Positions 17,039 to 27,497 are shown, counted from the stretch's first letter. The stretch: 42,826 bases of DNA from Oscillospiraceae bacterium (GCA_015065335.1 SVQM01000006.1:1-42826), one strand, 5' to 3'. Program-made: numbers and translations. The notes: generated from the letters alone by a model not told the origin.

Positions 17039-18940
17039 TTATTTAACTATATCTTTTAAGAATACCTTTTTCCTTGCAGCAGAAGCAATGCCGAAATATC
17101 TGTCGCATTCACCGAGCATGATATATCTGTCATCACCCTCTCCCATAACAGGGTAGAGAGAATACGCCATTACCTCACCTTTTGCCATTGTGACAGTTTC
17201 GGAGGTCTTTACATTAACAAGGGAGAATTTCTTTGAGAAATACTCATAAGCAACGTAATCACCATCGGATGAAAGTCCGGGAATTACATTAAATTCAAAT
17301 GTCTCGGTCTTTGAATCGACCTCTCTGCACACATTAAATAGGGCAAGTGCAAAAGAATCAAGGAAATAGTTATACGCCTTCTGGATCGGAGCATTTTCTG
17401 CTTCACAGTTTACGAACAGACAGTCTTTCGTGGGCATCGCATGGCCTTCCATGCGGCAGATGTTGCCGTCAGAACCACATACCGGAAGAAGATTTTGAAG
17501 ATCGGTGTCACCTACAGCATCACTGACATAAACGGGACCGCCGGAGATCGCACGAAGTACGCCGCTTTCTGTCGGTGCGGATTTGCCGGACCACCACATA
17601 TCGTAGTCACCGTAGAACAAATTTGTGTGCCATACAGCACTGTACAGATTCTGTCTCAGATGCTTTGAGAAACCGTTTTCTCTGTCGGGGAAGAAGTCGT
17701 CACTGTTACGGGAGATGGCAGTAAAAGGACGTGCCAGAGCATTTACCATGCTCATTCCCATACAGTTTATAACCATTCCGCCGAAATTCTTAGCAATAGA
17801 CTGTTCAATCGCCTCATGCATACCTACAGTGCCGGAAATGGCGGAGGTCACACCTTCAAGATAGTGATACGATGTGCTCTGATTATCAACTTTCACAAAG
17901 TCGATGCCGCACTCTGCGAGATGACTGTGGAATGCATCCCAGAACACAAATCCCTTATCGGGATCAACGGAGGGGATCATCATGCCTTCCTTGGCCTCCA
18001 TAAGGCAATCGGCATACTTTATACCGATCTCGGACTCAGGATCTACACCTCTCCAGTATCCGTTAAGTGTATGCCATACGCCCACGCACTCTATGCCGTA
18101 TTCTTCCTTGATCCTACCGATACAACTACCGAGTCCCTCGGGGAATTTTGCGGGATCTGCATCAAACGATGCAAGCTTGCTATCACGAACAAAAGACCAA
18201 CCGTCATCAATGATGATCCATTTGACGGGAACGTTCTTTTCCTTGAATTCATCAAGCTTTGCATACAGCTTATCTGCTGTAACGTCCTGATAGAAAGCAT
18301 TCCATGAGCACCATCCGAAGCTCTCGAAAAGCTCGGGATACTCACGCTCATCTCGGAGAGGAACATTGACAGCTCCGGACTCTCTTGCGAAAGTGAAGCT
18401 GTCCTTTACGGCATCAATTGGCTCGGAATTTTCGGCTGCAGCGAGGAAATAACCTTCAAGCTCTGTATATCCATCACATCTTACATCAAAATGGAGTCCG
18501 TTCTTGTCTGCCTGACAGCAGAAAACATCGCCGAGAAGATTTGTAATACCGTAATATACTCCCTCCTTCTCAAAGAGAAATCCTTGAGACTGATCTCTCA
18601 TCTCAGCGGAGGTCTTCGGGAAATCATACATCATCCACCAGGGAGAATCTAGGTGGTAATCAAGAGTATTATCTGCAAAAGATGGATCGGCAATGAATGT
18701 TACGGCACGGGCAGCCAGAGGTGCATCGGAACTGAGACTGCAGTGGAACACTGCGGCTGAATCATTGCACTCTGCAGTAACAGTTGCGGTAATACCGTCA
18801 CTGTTATAATGCCATGCACACATTCCGTCACATTCGGAAAACTCGGGAATTATGTCAACGTCCGTATCATCCTTCAAATGAACGGTCAACTTCATACCGC
18901 CCATGAATCTGCCCGATAAAAGTTCAATAAGTTTATTCAT
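17039..18940 (-). CDS. GH36-like alpha-galactosidase / raffinose-synthase-like (Sip1) glycoside hydrolase
   Basis: FESFGWCSWNAFYQDVTADKLYAKLDEFKEKNVPVKWIIIDDGWS; GIDFVKVDNQS; FYGDYDMWWS; GGPVYVSDAVG. Confidence 0.88.
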   Translation of the reverse strand: MNKLIELLSGRFMGGMKLTVHLKDDTDVDIIPEFSECDGMCAWHYNSDGITATVTAECNDSAAVFHCSLSSDAPLAARAVTFIADPSFADNTLDYHLDSPWWMMYDFPKTSAEMRDQSQGFLFEKEGVYYGITNLLGDVFCCQADKNGLHFDVRCDGYTELEGYFLAAAENSEPIDAVKDSFTFARESGAVNVPLRDEREYPELFESFGWCSWNAFYQDVTADKLYAKLDEFKEKNVPVKWIIIDDGWSFVRDSKLASFDADPAKFPEGLGSCIGRIKEEYGIECVGVWHTLNGYWRGVDPESEIGIKYADCLMEAKEGMMIPSVDPDKGFVFWDAFHSHLAECGIDFVKVDNQSTSYHYLEGVTSAISGTVGMHEAIEQSIAKNFGGMVINCMGMSMVNALARPFTAISRNSDDFFPDRENGFSKHLRQNLYSAVWHTNLFYGDYDMWWSGKSAPTESGVLRAISGGPVYVSDAVGDTDLQNLLPVCGSDGNICRMEGHAMPTKDCLFVNCEAENAPIQKAYNYFLDSFALALFNVCREVDSKTETFEFNVIPGLSSDGDYVAYEYFSKKFSLVNVKTSETVTMAKGEVMAYSLYPVMGEGDDRYIMLGECDRYFGIASAARKKVFLKDIVK

Positions 18941-18954
18941 CATAACCTCCGTGG

Positions 18955-20115
18955 TCAATATTCGAGATAAGAAACAGTTCGCAAATATTCACCGTTCTTG
19001 AAATAGGCTCTCGGTACACGTCTGGCAATGCAGGAGACAAATTCATAATTGAAGGAGCTTGCCAATTCCGAAATTTCCTCAACACTGATGCGGTTATTAC
19101 CGTATGTACCGAAAAGCACCACTGTATCTCCGACTTTTGCATCGGGAACAGCAGATATATCTACCATCATCTGATCCATACATATCCTGCCGACAATGGG
19201 ACATTTTACACCACCAATAAGCACATATCCCTTACCTGAAAGGCATCTCGGATATCCGTCGGCATATCCTACAGGGATAGTGGCGATCGTAGTTTCTTTA
19301 TCGGTAACGTAAATCCTTCCGTAACTGACTCCATACCCAGCCGAAAGAGTCTTCACGTGTGATATATGAGTTATAAGCTCCATTACCGGACGAAGAGGAA
19401 AATCCTCTGCAATTACCTCGTCAGACGGATAAAGTCCATAAAGAATAATACCTGCACGTGCGAGGTCATAATTTGACTGACACAGCTCCATAATACCGGC
19501 ACTGTTGTTAAGGTGCTTTATTTCCGCATGACAGCCACGTTCAGAGAGCATACTCTCAAAACGGTCAAAACGCTCCTTTTGAGCCAGCGCATAGGTTTTA
19601 TCAAGCTCATCAGCGGTGGCATAATGACTGAACAGTCCCTTTACACGTATATTCTCAAGTGAAAATATTTTTGCAGCCGCATCAGCATCGACCTCAGAAA
19701 CCTGAAAACCTATTCTCCCCATGCCGGTATCTACGGCAATATGAACAATGGCACGCTTGCCGGATTTAGCACAGACCTTATTTAAGAGAAGAGCAGCATC
19801 ATAGCTGAATACGGTGAGCTCCACATCATATTCAAGAGCAATTGCGTATTGCTCCGGCGCTGTGAACCCGAGAATAAGGAGAGGGGAAGTGATCCCTGCA
19901 TTTCTAAGTTCGACAGCCTCTTCGATGGTAGCTATACCAAAGCTGTGACATTGTCCTTCAAGGATCCTTGCCACTTCAACCGCACCGTGTCCGTAGGCAT
20001 CCGCCTTGATGACCGCCATTATATCCGTGCCCGCCGGAAGTCTTGACTGAATAAGCTCAAAATTATGTTCAAGGGCATCAAGATCGATTTTTGCATATAT
20101 CCTGCGGTATTCCAT
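18955..20115 (-). CDS. alr: Alanine racemase
   Basis: RRIYAKIDLDALEHNFELIQSRLP...MAVIKADAYGHGAVEVARIL...HLNNSAGIME...GRICMDQMMVDIS. Confidence 0.96.
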   Translation of the reverse strand: MEYRRIYAKIDLDALEHNFELIQSRLPAGTDIMAVIKADAYGHGAVEVARILEGQCHSFGIATIEEAVELRNAGITSPLLILGFTAPEQYAIALEYDVELTVFSYDAALLLNKVCAKSGKRAIVHIAVDTGMGRIGFQVSEVDADAAAKIFSLENIRVKGLFSHYATADELDKTYALAQKERFDRFESMLSERGCHAEIKHLNNSAGIMELCQSNYDLARAGIILYGLYPSDEVIAEDFPLRPVMELITHISHVKTLSAGYGVSYGRIYVTDKETTIATIPVGYADGYPRCLSGKGYVLIGGVKCPIVGRICMDQMMVDISAVPDAKVGDTVVLFGTYGNNRISVEEISELASSFNYEFVSCIARRVPRAYFKNGEYLRTVSYLEY

Positions 20116-20144
20116 TTTTTTAATCTGATCCCTTTCAGTCGCGA

Positions 20145-20984
20145 TTAGTTTGTAGCTTCAAGATATTCTTCAAGAAGTGCATCCTGCAGCTTCTTAAGAA
20201 GCTCGGGGGCCTTGCCGCCCACAGGCTTTCCGTCAACCTCGTATGCACTGCGGCACATTGAGGTACAGCTTGACATGATCACCTCATCTGCGGTAAAGAT
20301 ATCGTCAACAGTAAAAGGAGTCTCATCAACGGGAATGCCGAGAGTGTGACACATACTGATAAGATGCTTTCTCGCAATACCGGGAAGAATAAGATTGTCA
20401 GTAGGTGCGGTGCGAAGTACACCATCTTTGAGAATATGAATGTTGGAATGTGCACATTCGGTAACACGTCCGTTTCTGTGAAGGATAGCCTCATCACAGC
20501 CCATAAGCTCTGCTTTCTGAGTTGCCATAACTGAGGGGATAAGATTAAGTGTCTTGAGATTACAGTGAAGGAAACGAGTATCAGGCTCAGTTATGAGCTT
20601 TACCTGAGAGTAAATATCCTTTACCTTTGCAGGCTTGAGCATGATAGCGATATTGCCGGGCTGATCCTCGGTAAATGCGTGATTTCTCACAGCAGTACCT
20701 CGTGAGACCTGCCAATACACGAAAAGATCACCCGTGTCCACCTTTTTTACCATGTCACAGAGAAGTGCCTTCATTTCATCGGGAGTATGAGGGATCATTA
20801 TTCTGAGTGCCGCTGCACTGTTGTAAAAACGTTCAACATGATCGTCAATCGCAAAGATCTTATAATTGCGTGAATATGTGGCGTCATAAACACCGTCGCC
20901 AAAATAAAACGCACGATCAAGCATCGGTATCTGCATTTCCTCAAGGGGACCGAATTTACCGTTATAATATCCGAGTTTTTCCAT
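20145..20984 (-). CDS. dat: D-amino-acid transaminase (class IV PLP aminotransferase)
   Basis: GYYNGKFGPLEEMQIPMLDRAFYFGDGVYDATYSRN...LKTLNLIPSVMATQKAELMGCDEAILHRNGRVTECAHSNIHILKDG. Confidence 0.88.
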   Translation of the reverse strand: MEKLGYYNGKFGPLEEMQIPMLDRAFYFGDGVYDATYSRNYKIFAIDDHVERFYNSAAALRIMIPHTPDEMKALLCDMVKKVDTGDLFVYWQVSRGTAVRNHAFTEDQPGNIAIMLKPAKVKDIYSQVKLITEPDTRFLHCNLKTLNLIPSVMATQKAELMGCDEAILHRNGRVTECAHSNIHILKDGVLRTAPTDNLILPGIARKHLISMCHTLGIPVDETPFTVDDIFTADEVIMSSCTSMCRSAYEVDGKPVGGKAPELLKKLQDALLEEYLEATN

Positions 20985-21196
20985 AATTACCTCCAAATTT
21001 ATGTAATTGCGGAATCAATTTGCACAGTGCAAAGGATATCCGCATAAACAAACCCATATTATTATAAATCACAATGCTTGCAAAGTAAAGACATAGCTGA
21101 AAAATTAATTAAAAAAGTTCGCTGTGACAAAATCAAAATTTTACATATTTTTTTCAAAAAAAGTACGATAAATGCTGAAATTAACACAATAAATCT

Positions 21197-21225
21197 TTGA
21201 CATAATATTTTCTATGTGGTATAAT
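21197..21225 (+). promoter_or_regulatory. Sigma-A promoter TTGACA-N17-TATAAT for ruvC
   Basis: Exact consensus hexamers with 17-bp spacer (21197-21202, 21220-21225). Confidence 0.82.
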
Positions 21226-21259
21226 AATTTAATATGAATGATGAAAGAGGGTGCCGTTT

Positions 21260-21865
21260 GTGATAATACTTGGGATAGATCCGGGTATAGCTATCGTCGG
21301 TTGGGGCGTTATCTCATATGAAGGCGGCTCCTTCAAAACACTCGGTTACGGAGCGATACGTACAGATTCCGGAATGGCTGTCGAGGACAGACTTGCTTCC
21401 ATCTACAGAGAGCTGTCACAGATCATCGAAAAATACAGACCGGTATGTATGTCTGTCGAAGAGCTTTTCTGGAATACCAATCAAAAGACCGGTATCGTTG
21501 TCGCCGAGGCACGAGGTGTTATCATTTGTCTTGCGAGAATGATGGGACTGAAAATTTTTGAATACACACCGCTTCAGGTAAAACAAGCTGTTACCGGATA
21601 CGGCAGAGCCGATAAAAAGCAGATGGAGATGATGGTAACTACTCTCCTTAACCTTGCCGAAACTCCCAAACCCGATGATACTGCCGATGCACTTGCCATA
21701 GCAGTGTGTCATGCTCATTCGGGAGCATCGGGGCTCGGTGCTTATTACAATAAGACCGTTACAGCAGGAAAAGGTGTAACACGCCGCATAACGGATCCAA
21801 GGATACTCAACGGCACCAACATCGTTATTCCCGCAAAGAAAAAGACAAACGTGAAAAAAGACTGA
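21260..21865 (+). CDS. ruvC: Holliday junction resolvase RuvC
   Basis: ILGIDPGIAIVGWGVISYEGG; VEELFWNTNQKTGIVVAEARGVI; GYGRADKKQMEMMV; KPDDTADALAIAVCHAHS. GTG at 21260 preferred (AAAGAGG RBS); 21251 possible. Confidence 0.94.
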   Translation: MIILGIDPGIAIVGWGVISYEGGSFKTLGYGAIRTDSGMAVEDRLASIYRELSQIIEKYRPVCMSVEELFWNTNQKTGIVVAEARGVIICLARMMGLKIFEYTPLQVKQAVTGYGRADKKQMEMMVTTLLNLAETPKPDDTADALAIAVCHAHSGASGLGAYYNKTVTAGKGVTRRITDPRILNGTNIVIPAKKKTNVKKD

Positions 21866-21879
21866 TAAGAGGTAAAATT

Positions 21880-22761
21880 ATGCGTGCAAGTGAAAACTGG
21901 CAGGATTATACACTCATAGATGCATCGGACGGAAACCGTCTTGAGGTGTGGGGAGACTATGTGCTCATCCGTCCCGATCCGCAGGTTATATGGGATACCC
22001 CAAAAACTGACCCACTGTGGAAAAAAGCTCATGGAATATACAGGCGTTCTAAATCCGGTGGCGGTGCATGGACAAATTACGGTATGCCCGATAATTGGTG
22101 CGTAACATACGGTGATCTTACATTTAAGCTCCGTCCAATGGGATTTAAGCACACAGGGCTTTTCCCCGAGCAGGCGGCTAACTGGGATCTCACATCTTCA
22201 CTTATCCGTAACAGGATCAAGAACGGCGGTGAAGTATCAGTTCTCAATCTTTTCGCCTACACGGGCGGTGCCACAGCCGCAGCGGCGAAGGCAGGTGCAG
22301 CCGTATGTCACGTTGATGCCGCAAAAGGAATGGTGCAGGCAGCCAAAGAAAATCTTGCTCTTTCAGGACTCTCCGATGCACCTGTCAGATATATTGTTGA
22401 TGATTGCCGCAAGTTCGTTGAAAGAGAGATCCGCAGAGGGCGAAAGTATCACGGTATAATAATGGATCCTCCCTCATACGGCAGAGGCCCCGGTGGGGAA
22501 GTGTGGAAGCTTGAGGAGGCGGCGTTCGGACTAATCTCACTTGCTGCAAAGCTTCTTGCAGATGAACCTTTGTTTTTCCTTATAAATTCCTATACTACAG
22601 GTATCTCCCCCTCATCAATGGGATATATGCTCCAGAGCTGTATGCCCGAAGGAATGAGATCATGCGGCAAAATGATCGCAGACGAGCTTGGAATTCCCGT
22701 GAAAAACAGCGGACTTGTACTTCCGGCAGGTGCTTCTGCCATCTGGATCGCCGACAAATAA
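21880..22761 (+). CDS. Class I SAM-dependent RNA methyltransferase (RlmI/COG1092-like)
   Basis: GLFPEQAANWDLTSSLIRNRIKNGGEVSVLNLFAYTGGATAAAAKAGAAVCHVDAAKGMVQAAKENL...IIMDPPSYGRGPGGEVWKLEE. Confidence 0.88.
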   Translation: MRASENWQDYTLIDASDGNRLEVWGDYVLIRPDPQVIWDTPKTDPLWKKAHGIYRRSKSGGGAWTNYGMPDNWCVTYGDLTFKLRPMGFKHTGLFPEQAANWDLTSSLIRNRIKNGGEVSVLNLFAYTGGATAAAAKAGAAVCHVDAAKGMVQAAKENLALSGLSDAPVRYIVDDCRKFVEREIRRGRKYHGIIMDPPSYGRGPGGEVWKLEEAAFGLISLAAKLLADEPLFFLINSYTTGISPSSMGYMLQSCMPEGMRSCGKMIADELGIPVKNSGLVLPAGASAIWIADK

Positions 22762-22785
22762 TCAATAATTCAGGATGATTTTCAA

Positions 22786-23679
22786 ATGACTGATGAAAAC
22801 AAAGGCACACCGATAGTTAGCCTTAAAAACATAAATTTTGCATATCCCGGAGATGAGGATACTCCTCCCGTTCCGGTCCTCCATGATCTTTCCCTTGATG
22901 TTCATGAGGGAGAGTTCGTTGCCGTGCTCGGTCACAACGGATCGGGAAAATCTACCCTCGCAAAGCTCATTTGCATGGTACTTTCTCCCGACAGCGGATC
23001 TGTTATCGTACAGGGAAAGGATCTGTGCGGAGATGAGATTACCGAAAAAGATATTTACGCTGCACGGCGTGACATAGGTCTTGTTTTTCAGAATCCCGAC
23101 AATCAGCTTGTGGCAACTATCGTTGAAGAAGATGTCGCTTTCGGATGTGAAAACCTCGGTATCCCCTCTAAAGAAATACGCATACGTGTTGATGAAGCCC
23201 TTGCGGCTGTAGGGATGAGTGATTATGCCCGTTCTACCGTATATAAGCTCTCGGGCGGTCAGAAGCAGCGTGTTGCGATCGCAGGAGCACTTGCGATGAA
23301 AAGACGCCTCATCGTTTTCGATGAAAGTACAGCTATGCTTGATCCCTCGGGCAGACGTGAAGTCATGAAGGCTGTAGAACGCCTCAATAAGGAAGATGGC
23401 GTGACAGTTATCTTCATTACACATTACATGAACGAGGCTGCAATGGCTGACAGAGTAGTGGTGATGGACAGAGGTCGCATCGTAATGGACGGATCTCCGA
23501 GAGATGTATTTACAAATGTCAGTGAGCTGAGGGAGATAGGTCTTGACGTCCCTCAGACGACTGAGCTTCTTTATATGCTTAAATGTGACGGCTATGACGT
23601 TTCACTTGATGCAATAACTGTTGATGAATGCACAAATGAGCTGAAACGTCTTACCGGTAAATTTGAATTAAACGGCTGA
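22786..23679 (+). CDS. ecfA1: Energy-coupling factor transporter ATPase EcfA1
   Basis: LGHNGSGKSTLAKLI; VGLVFQNPDNQLVATIVEEDVAFGCENLGI; YKLSGGQKQRVAIAGALAM. Confidence 0.94.
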   Translation: MTDENKGTPIVSLKNINFAYPGDEDTPPVPVLHDLSLDVHEGEFVAVLGHNGSGKSTLAKLICMVLSPDSGSVIVQGKDLCGDEITEKDIYAARRDIGLVFQNPDNQLVATIVEEDVAFGCENLGIPSKEIRIRVDEALAAVGMSDYARSTVYKLSGGQKQRVAIAGALAMKRRLIVFDESTAMLDPSGRREVMKAVERLNKEDGVTVIFITHYMNEAAMADRVVVMDRGRIVMDGSPRDVFTNVSELREIGLDVPQTTELLYMLKCDGYDVSLDAITVDECTNELKRLTGKFELNG

Positions 23680-23698
23680 ATAGCCTTGGAGTATATTG

Positions 23699-24571
23699 AT
23701 GTCAATTCTTGAAGTGCGCGGAGTTTCCTTCAGCTATAAGGGAAGCGCCGCCGGAAAATGTGCATTAAAGGATATAGATCTATCCTTTCAGGATAATATG
23801 ATAACCGGCCTTATCGGTCATACCGGCTCGGGAAAGTCAACTCTTGTACAGATGTTCAACGGACTCCTGAAGCCCGATTCCGGTCAGATCCTGCTTGACG
23901 GTAAGGATATCTGGAGTGACGAAGTAAAAATAAGAGATGTCAGATTCCGTGTGGGGCTTGTCATGCAATACCCGGAATACCAGCTTTTTGCAGAAACAGT
24001 TGAGGCTGATATCGCATACGGTCCCGGTAATATGGGTATGTCCGACGATGAGATCTCAGATGCCGTCATAAAATCCGCAGGATTTGTAAATCTTGATCCT
24101 TCACAACTCAAAAAATCCCCCTTCGATCTTTCCGGCGGACAAAAAAGACGTGCTGCTCTGGCGGGAGTTATCGCTATGGGGCCGGAGATTCTTGTTCTCG
24201 ATGAGCCTGCAGCAGGACTTGATCCCGCAGGCAGACGTGAGATCCTCGGTAAAATAAAGGAATATCAGCGTGCTTCGGGTACTACTGTCATAATAGTCAG
24301 TCACAGTATGGAGGATATGGCTATGTACTGTGACAGAGTTGCCGTTTTGGCACAGGGCCGGCTTATGTTCGAAGGTACTACTCCGGAGGTATTCAGTCGC
24401 TATGACGAGCTTGTACGAGTAGGTCTTGATGTTCCGGAAATAACCCGTCTTGCCGCAAGGCTTGATGAAGAAGGCATCGGTATCGGTCGGGATGTCTATA
24501 CCGTTAAGTACGCCTACGAAAAATTTACCGAATTCCTCAAGGAATCGAAGGGAGGCGGTAAAAATGAATAG
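23699..24571 (+). CDS. ecfA2: Energy-coupling factor transporter ATPase EcfA2
   Basis: IGHTGSGKSTLVQMFNGLLKPDSG; VGLVMQYPEYQLFAETVEADIAYGPGNMG; FDLSGGQKRRAALAGVIAM. Confidence 0.94.
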   Translation: MSILEVRGVSFSYKGSAAGKCALKDIDLSFQDNMITGLIGHTGSGKSTLVQMFNGLLKPDSGQILLDGKDIWSDEVKIRDVRFRVGLVMQYPEYQLFAETVEADIAYGPGNMGMSDDEISDAVIKSAGFVNLDPSQLKKSPFDLSGGQKRRAALAGVIAMGPEILVLDEPAAGLDPAGRREILGKIKEYQRASGTTVIIVSHSMEDMAMYCDRVAVLAQGRLMFEGTTPEVFSRYDELVRVGLDVPEITRLAARLDEEGIGIGRDVYTVKYAYEKFTEFLKESKGGGKNE

Positions 24572-25391
24572 CGGCGCATCCTTCGGTCAGTATTTTGAAG
24601 GAAATTCATTTATTCACAGGCTTGATCCCCGAATCAAGCTCACTGCCTCGATCATATATATAGTCGTAATTTTTCTCGCCAAAAGTCTTTTTTCCTTTGC
24701 CTTGATACTTGCCGTAACATTGGGGCTTATGTTGTCCACGGGAATCCCATTCGGGCGTTTCATAAGAGGTCTCAGGCCCATCCTGTTCATTATGGCGTTT
24801 ACTGCGATCATCAATATCTTTTGGTATACCGGTGATACCTTGCTCGTCGATTTCTATTTTATTGAGATCTATCTTGAAGGTATAATAAACGCCGTTCTTA
24901 TTGCGCTTCGCATAATTTTTCTGATAGCCGGGACATCGGTGCTTCTCACATATACCACAACTCCTCTTGCACTTACCGATGGCCTTGAGAGCCTTCTCTC
25001 ACCACTGAAATATATTAAAGTACCCGTACATGATTTCGCAATGATGATGACGATCGCACTCAGGTTCATTCCTACACTTACCGAGGAGACTACAAAGATC
25101 ATGAATGCCCAAAAGGCAAGAGGTGCCGATTTCACCTCCGGCAGCTTTATAAAACGTGCAAAATCACTCATACCAATCCTCATACCTCTTCTCGTCTCTG
25201 CATTCAGGAGAGCAGAGGAGCTTGCAGATGCAATGGAATGCCGATGCTATACCGGCGGTGCGGGGCGAACAAGAATGAATGTGCTGAGAACTAAGCTTGC
25301 AGACTATATTTTTCTTTTCAGCATTATTACACTCGGTGCCGCAGTTGTCATTCTTAATATGTATGTTCCCGGAATCGCTCTGGGTATCTGA
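24564..25391 (+). CDS. ecfT: Energy-coupling factor transporter transmembrane protein EcfT
   Basis: FIHRLDPRIKLTASIIYIVVIFLAKSL; MTIALRFIPTLTEETTKIMNAQKARGADF; ELADAMECRCYTGGAGRT. Overlaps ecfA2. Confidence 0.94.
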   Translation: MNSGASFGQYFEGNSFIHRLDPRIKLTASIIYIVVIFLAKSLFSFALILAVTLGLMLSTGIPFGRFIRGLRPILFIMAFTAIINIFWYTGDTLLVDFYFIEIYLEGIINAVLIALRIIFLIAGTSVLLTYTTTPLALTDGLESLLSPLKYIKVPVHDFAMMMTIALRFIPTLTEETTKIMNAQKARGADFTSGSFIKRAKSLIPILIPLLVSAFRRAEELADAMECRCYTGGAGRTRMNVLRTKLADYIFLFSIITLGAAVVILNMYVPGIALGI

Positions 25392-25417
25392 ACGTATCCT
25401 TACAACGGAGGTAAAAG

Positions 25418-26206
25418 ATGAAGCTTGCAATATTAGTTAAATATCTCGGTACCTCCTTTGAGGGATTTCAGGCACAGCCATCGGGAAATACCATACAACA
25501 GCATCTTACTTCAGCATTTTCTGATTTTTTCGGTTTCGAATGTGCAGTAACCGGATGCAGCAGAACGGACAGCGGTGTTCATGCTAACGGCTTTGTTGCA
25601 ACTGTTATGCCCGTTGATCCCGTTATAGCTGAGAAAGAATGGTGCAATGTGCCGTGTGAAAAACTACACCGAGCAATATATCCGTTTCTTCATAATGACA
25701 TAGCCGTTATCGGAGCCGAAAACGTACCGAATACTTTTCATCCTCGATATGATGCAAAATATAAAGAATATATCTATATTATAAAAGATACTCCTGCAAA
25801 CGATCCGTTCCTTTCCGGAAGAGTATGGCATATCAAAAGGCCGGTTTCTAATGAAGAGCTTAGGAAAATGCAGGATGTATGCAGTCTTTTTGTCGGCAAA
25901 CATGATTTCGGAGCATTTATGTCAAAGGGATCATCTGTTACCGATACCGTCAGAGATCTGAAGTATGCTTCTATCGAAAGAATTGACGGACTCATCAGGT
26001 TTACCGTTTCTGCCGATGGATTTCTTTATAATATGGTAAGGATCATGGCTGGTACTCTTGTAGGTATTGCTTACGGGGAGGATATTGACGTAAGAGGCGC
26101 TCTGACTGTAAAAGACAGATCAAAGCTCGGAATAACTGCTCCGCCTTGCGGTCTGTATCTAAACCGTGTGATCTATGACCCCGAAATCGACTTCAAATGC
26201 AAATGA
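25418..26206 (+). CDS. truA: tRNA pseudouridine(38-40) synthase
   Basis: VKYLGTSFEGFQAQPSGNTIQQHL; GCSRTDSGVHANGFVATV; NTFHPRYDAKYKEYIYII; FLYNMVRIMAGTLVGIAYGE. Confidence 0.96.
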   Translation: MKLAILVKYLGTSFEGFQAQPSGNTIQQHLTSAFSDFFGFECAVTGCSRTDSGVHANGFVATVMPVDPVIAEKEWCNVPCEKLHRAIYPFLHNDIAVIGAENVPNTFHPRYDAKYKEYIYIIKDTPANDPFLSGRVWHIKRPVSNEELRKMQDVCSLFVGKHDFGAFMSKGSSVTDTVRDLKYASIERIDGLIRFTVSADGFLYNMVRIMAGTLVGIAYGEDIDVRGALTVKDRSKLGITAPPCGLYLNRVIYDPEIDFKCK

Positions 26207-26229
26207 TATTCAGCTAAAGGAGGTCCTCA

Positions 26230-27459
26230 ATGGCAAAAATAAGAAAAACTTCCGTTGTTGACAGCACTGCCTCCGTTGAAACAGAAGCTCCTGCTAATAA
26301 ATACTATCTGCTTATATCGGAAAGATATATGCGGGCAAAGTATTTTTTAATTATATTTCTCGTTCTGTTTTTGGCAATTGTTATTTTTCTTTTCAAGGTC
26401 AATATCACTTATGCTAATCTCATGTATCTGATGAGAGATCTTAATTCAGGTGATGCTTCGTATTCTGTAGGCTTTGATCCGATCAAATACGATGAGCAGG
26501 ACAACATGAATTTTACGATTTTCAGAGATGAGCTTGCCGTGATCGGTAACAGATCTCTGAAGTTCTACAATACAAAAGGCAAGGAAAACAGAAATTATGA
26601 GCTTGGATATCTTGATCCTGTGATCGTGTCATCGGATAAGTATCTTGTCGCTTACGATATAGGTACAGATTCATACTCTGTATTCACTTCTCTCGCTAAG
26701 GTAAACAGCGGAATTGCTGAAGGTAACATTGAGAGTGCACATGTCAATGATAAAGGAGAATATCTGCTCGTATGCCGTTCAGACGAAACTAAATATGTTG
26801 TGTACACTTTCGATTCTTCCTTCCGTGCCATTGCAAAATACTACAAAAACAGGTATATCACATCTGCCGCTATTTCTGAGGATTCAGATGTAGTTATCGC
26901 TTCCTTCAATTCTGACGGCACGGGATTCGACTGCGAGATCGAGCTGTATCGTGATGGTCAGGAATCTCCTGCAGAGGTATATAAAGAAAACGGTGTATTC
27001 CCCGTAAAATGCGGTATCTGGGATAACGGTGCATATTACGTTATATGTACAGACCGTGTTCTGTTCTTTGATAACAACGGAAGGCTTGTAAAAAATAACG
27101 TTCGGACCGGCGGATACACGTCATTTTCCGAGGGTGACGGTACTCTTGCACTTGCAGCTTCGGGTGATGTTCTCGGTGATACATCTGAAGTATCTGTATT
27201 TGACTCAACCGGTGAACTGCTGTATAATAATAGTATTGATAGCAGTATTTCATCCCTTGCTCTTTCTAAAAATGAAGTGTTTGTTCTGGCTGATGAGGCT
27301 GTATACATGATCTCCCTCGAAGATAATAAAACAGATATGATCGACCTTCCCGGTGGCGGTGATATGATATTTTTCACCGGATCCTCTGCACTTGTGTGCC
27401 GTAGAGACGGTGCTGAGGGAATCGATTTTTCAGATAGTGCTGCCGATAATGTAAAATAA
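26230..27459 (+). CDS. DUF5711-like protein: single TM plus predicted beta-propeller
   Basis: N-terminal TM AKYFLIIFLVLFLAIVIFLF followed by repetitive beta-rich extracytoplasmic sequence. Confidence 0.68.
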   Translation: MAKIRKTSVVDSTASVETEAPANKYYLLISERYMRAKYFLIIFLVLFLAIVIFLFKVNITYANLMYLMRDLNSGDASYSVGFDPIKYDEQDNMNFTIFRDELAVIGNRSLKFYNTKGKENRNYELGYLDPVIVSSDKYLVAYDIGTDSYSVFTSLAKVNSGIAEGNIESAHVNDKGEYLLVCRSDETKYVVYTFDSSFRAIAKYYKNRYITSAAISEDSDVVIASFNSDGTGFDCEIELYRDGQESPAEVYKENGVFPVKCGIWDNGAYYVICTDRVLFFDNNGRLVKNNVRTGGYTSFSEGDGTLALAASGDVLGDTSEVSVFDSTGELLYNNSIDSSISSLALSKNEVFVLADEAVYMISLEDNKTDMIDLPGGGDMIFFTGSSALVCRRDGAEGIDFSDSAADNVK

Positions 27460-27497
27460 TAACTAAAACTTTAACCATTATAAGAAAGGGAATAATA

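Noticed and set aside
22786-25391. Looked for a vitamin riboswitch controlling the ECF transporter genes
   Set aside because: The genes follow the methyltransferase with only a 24-nt gap; no room for an aptamer and no substrate-binding EcfS gene is adjacent.
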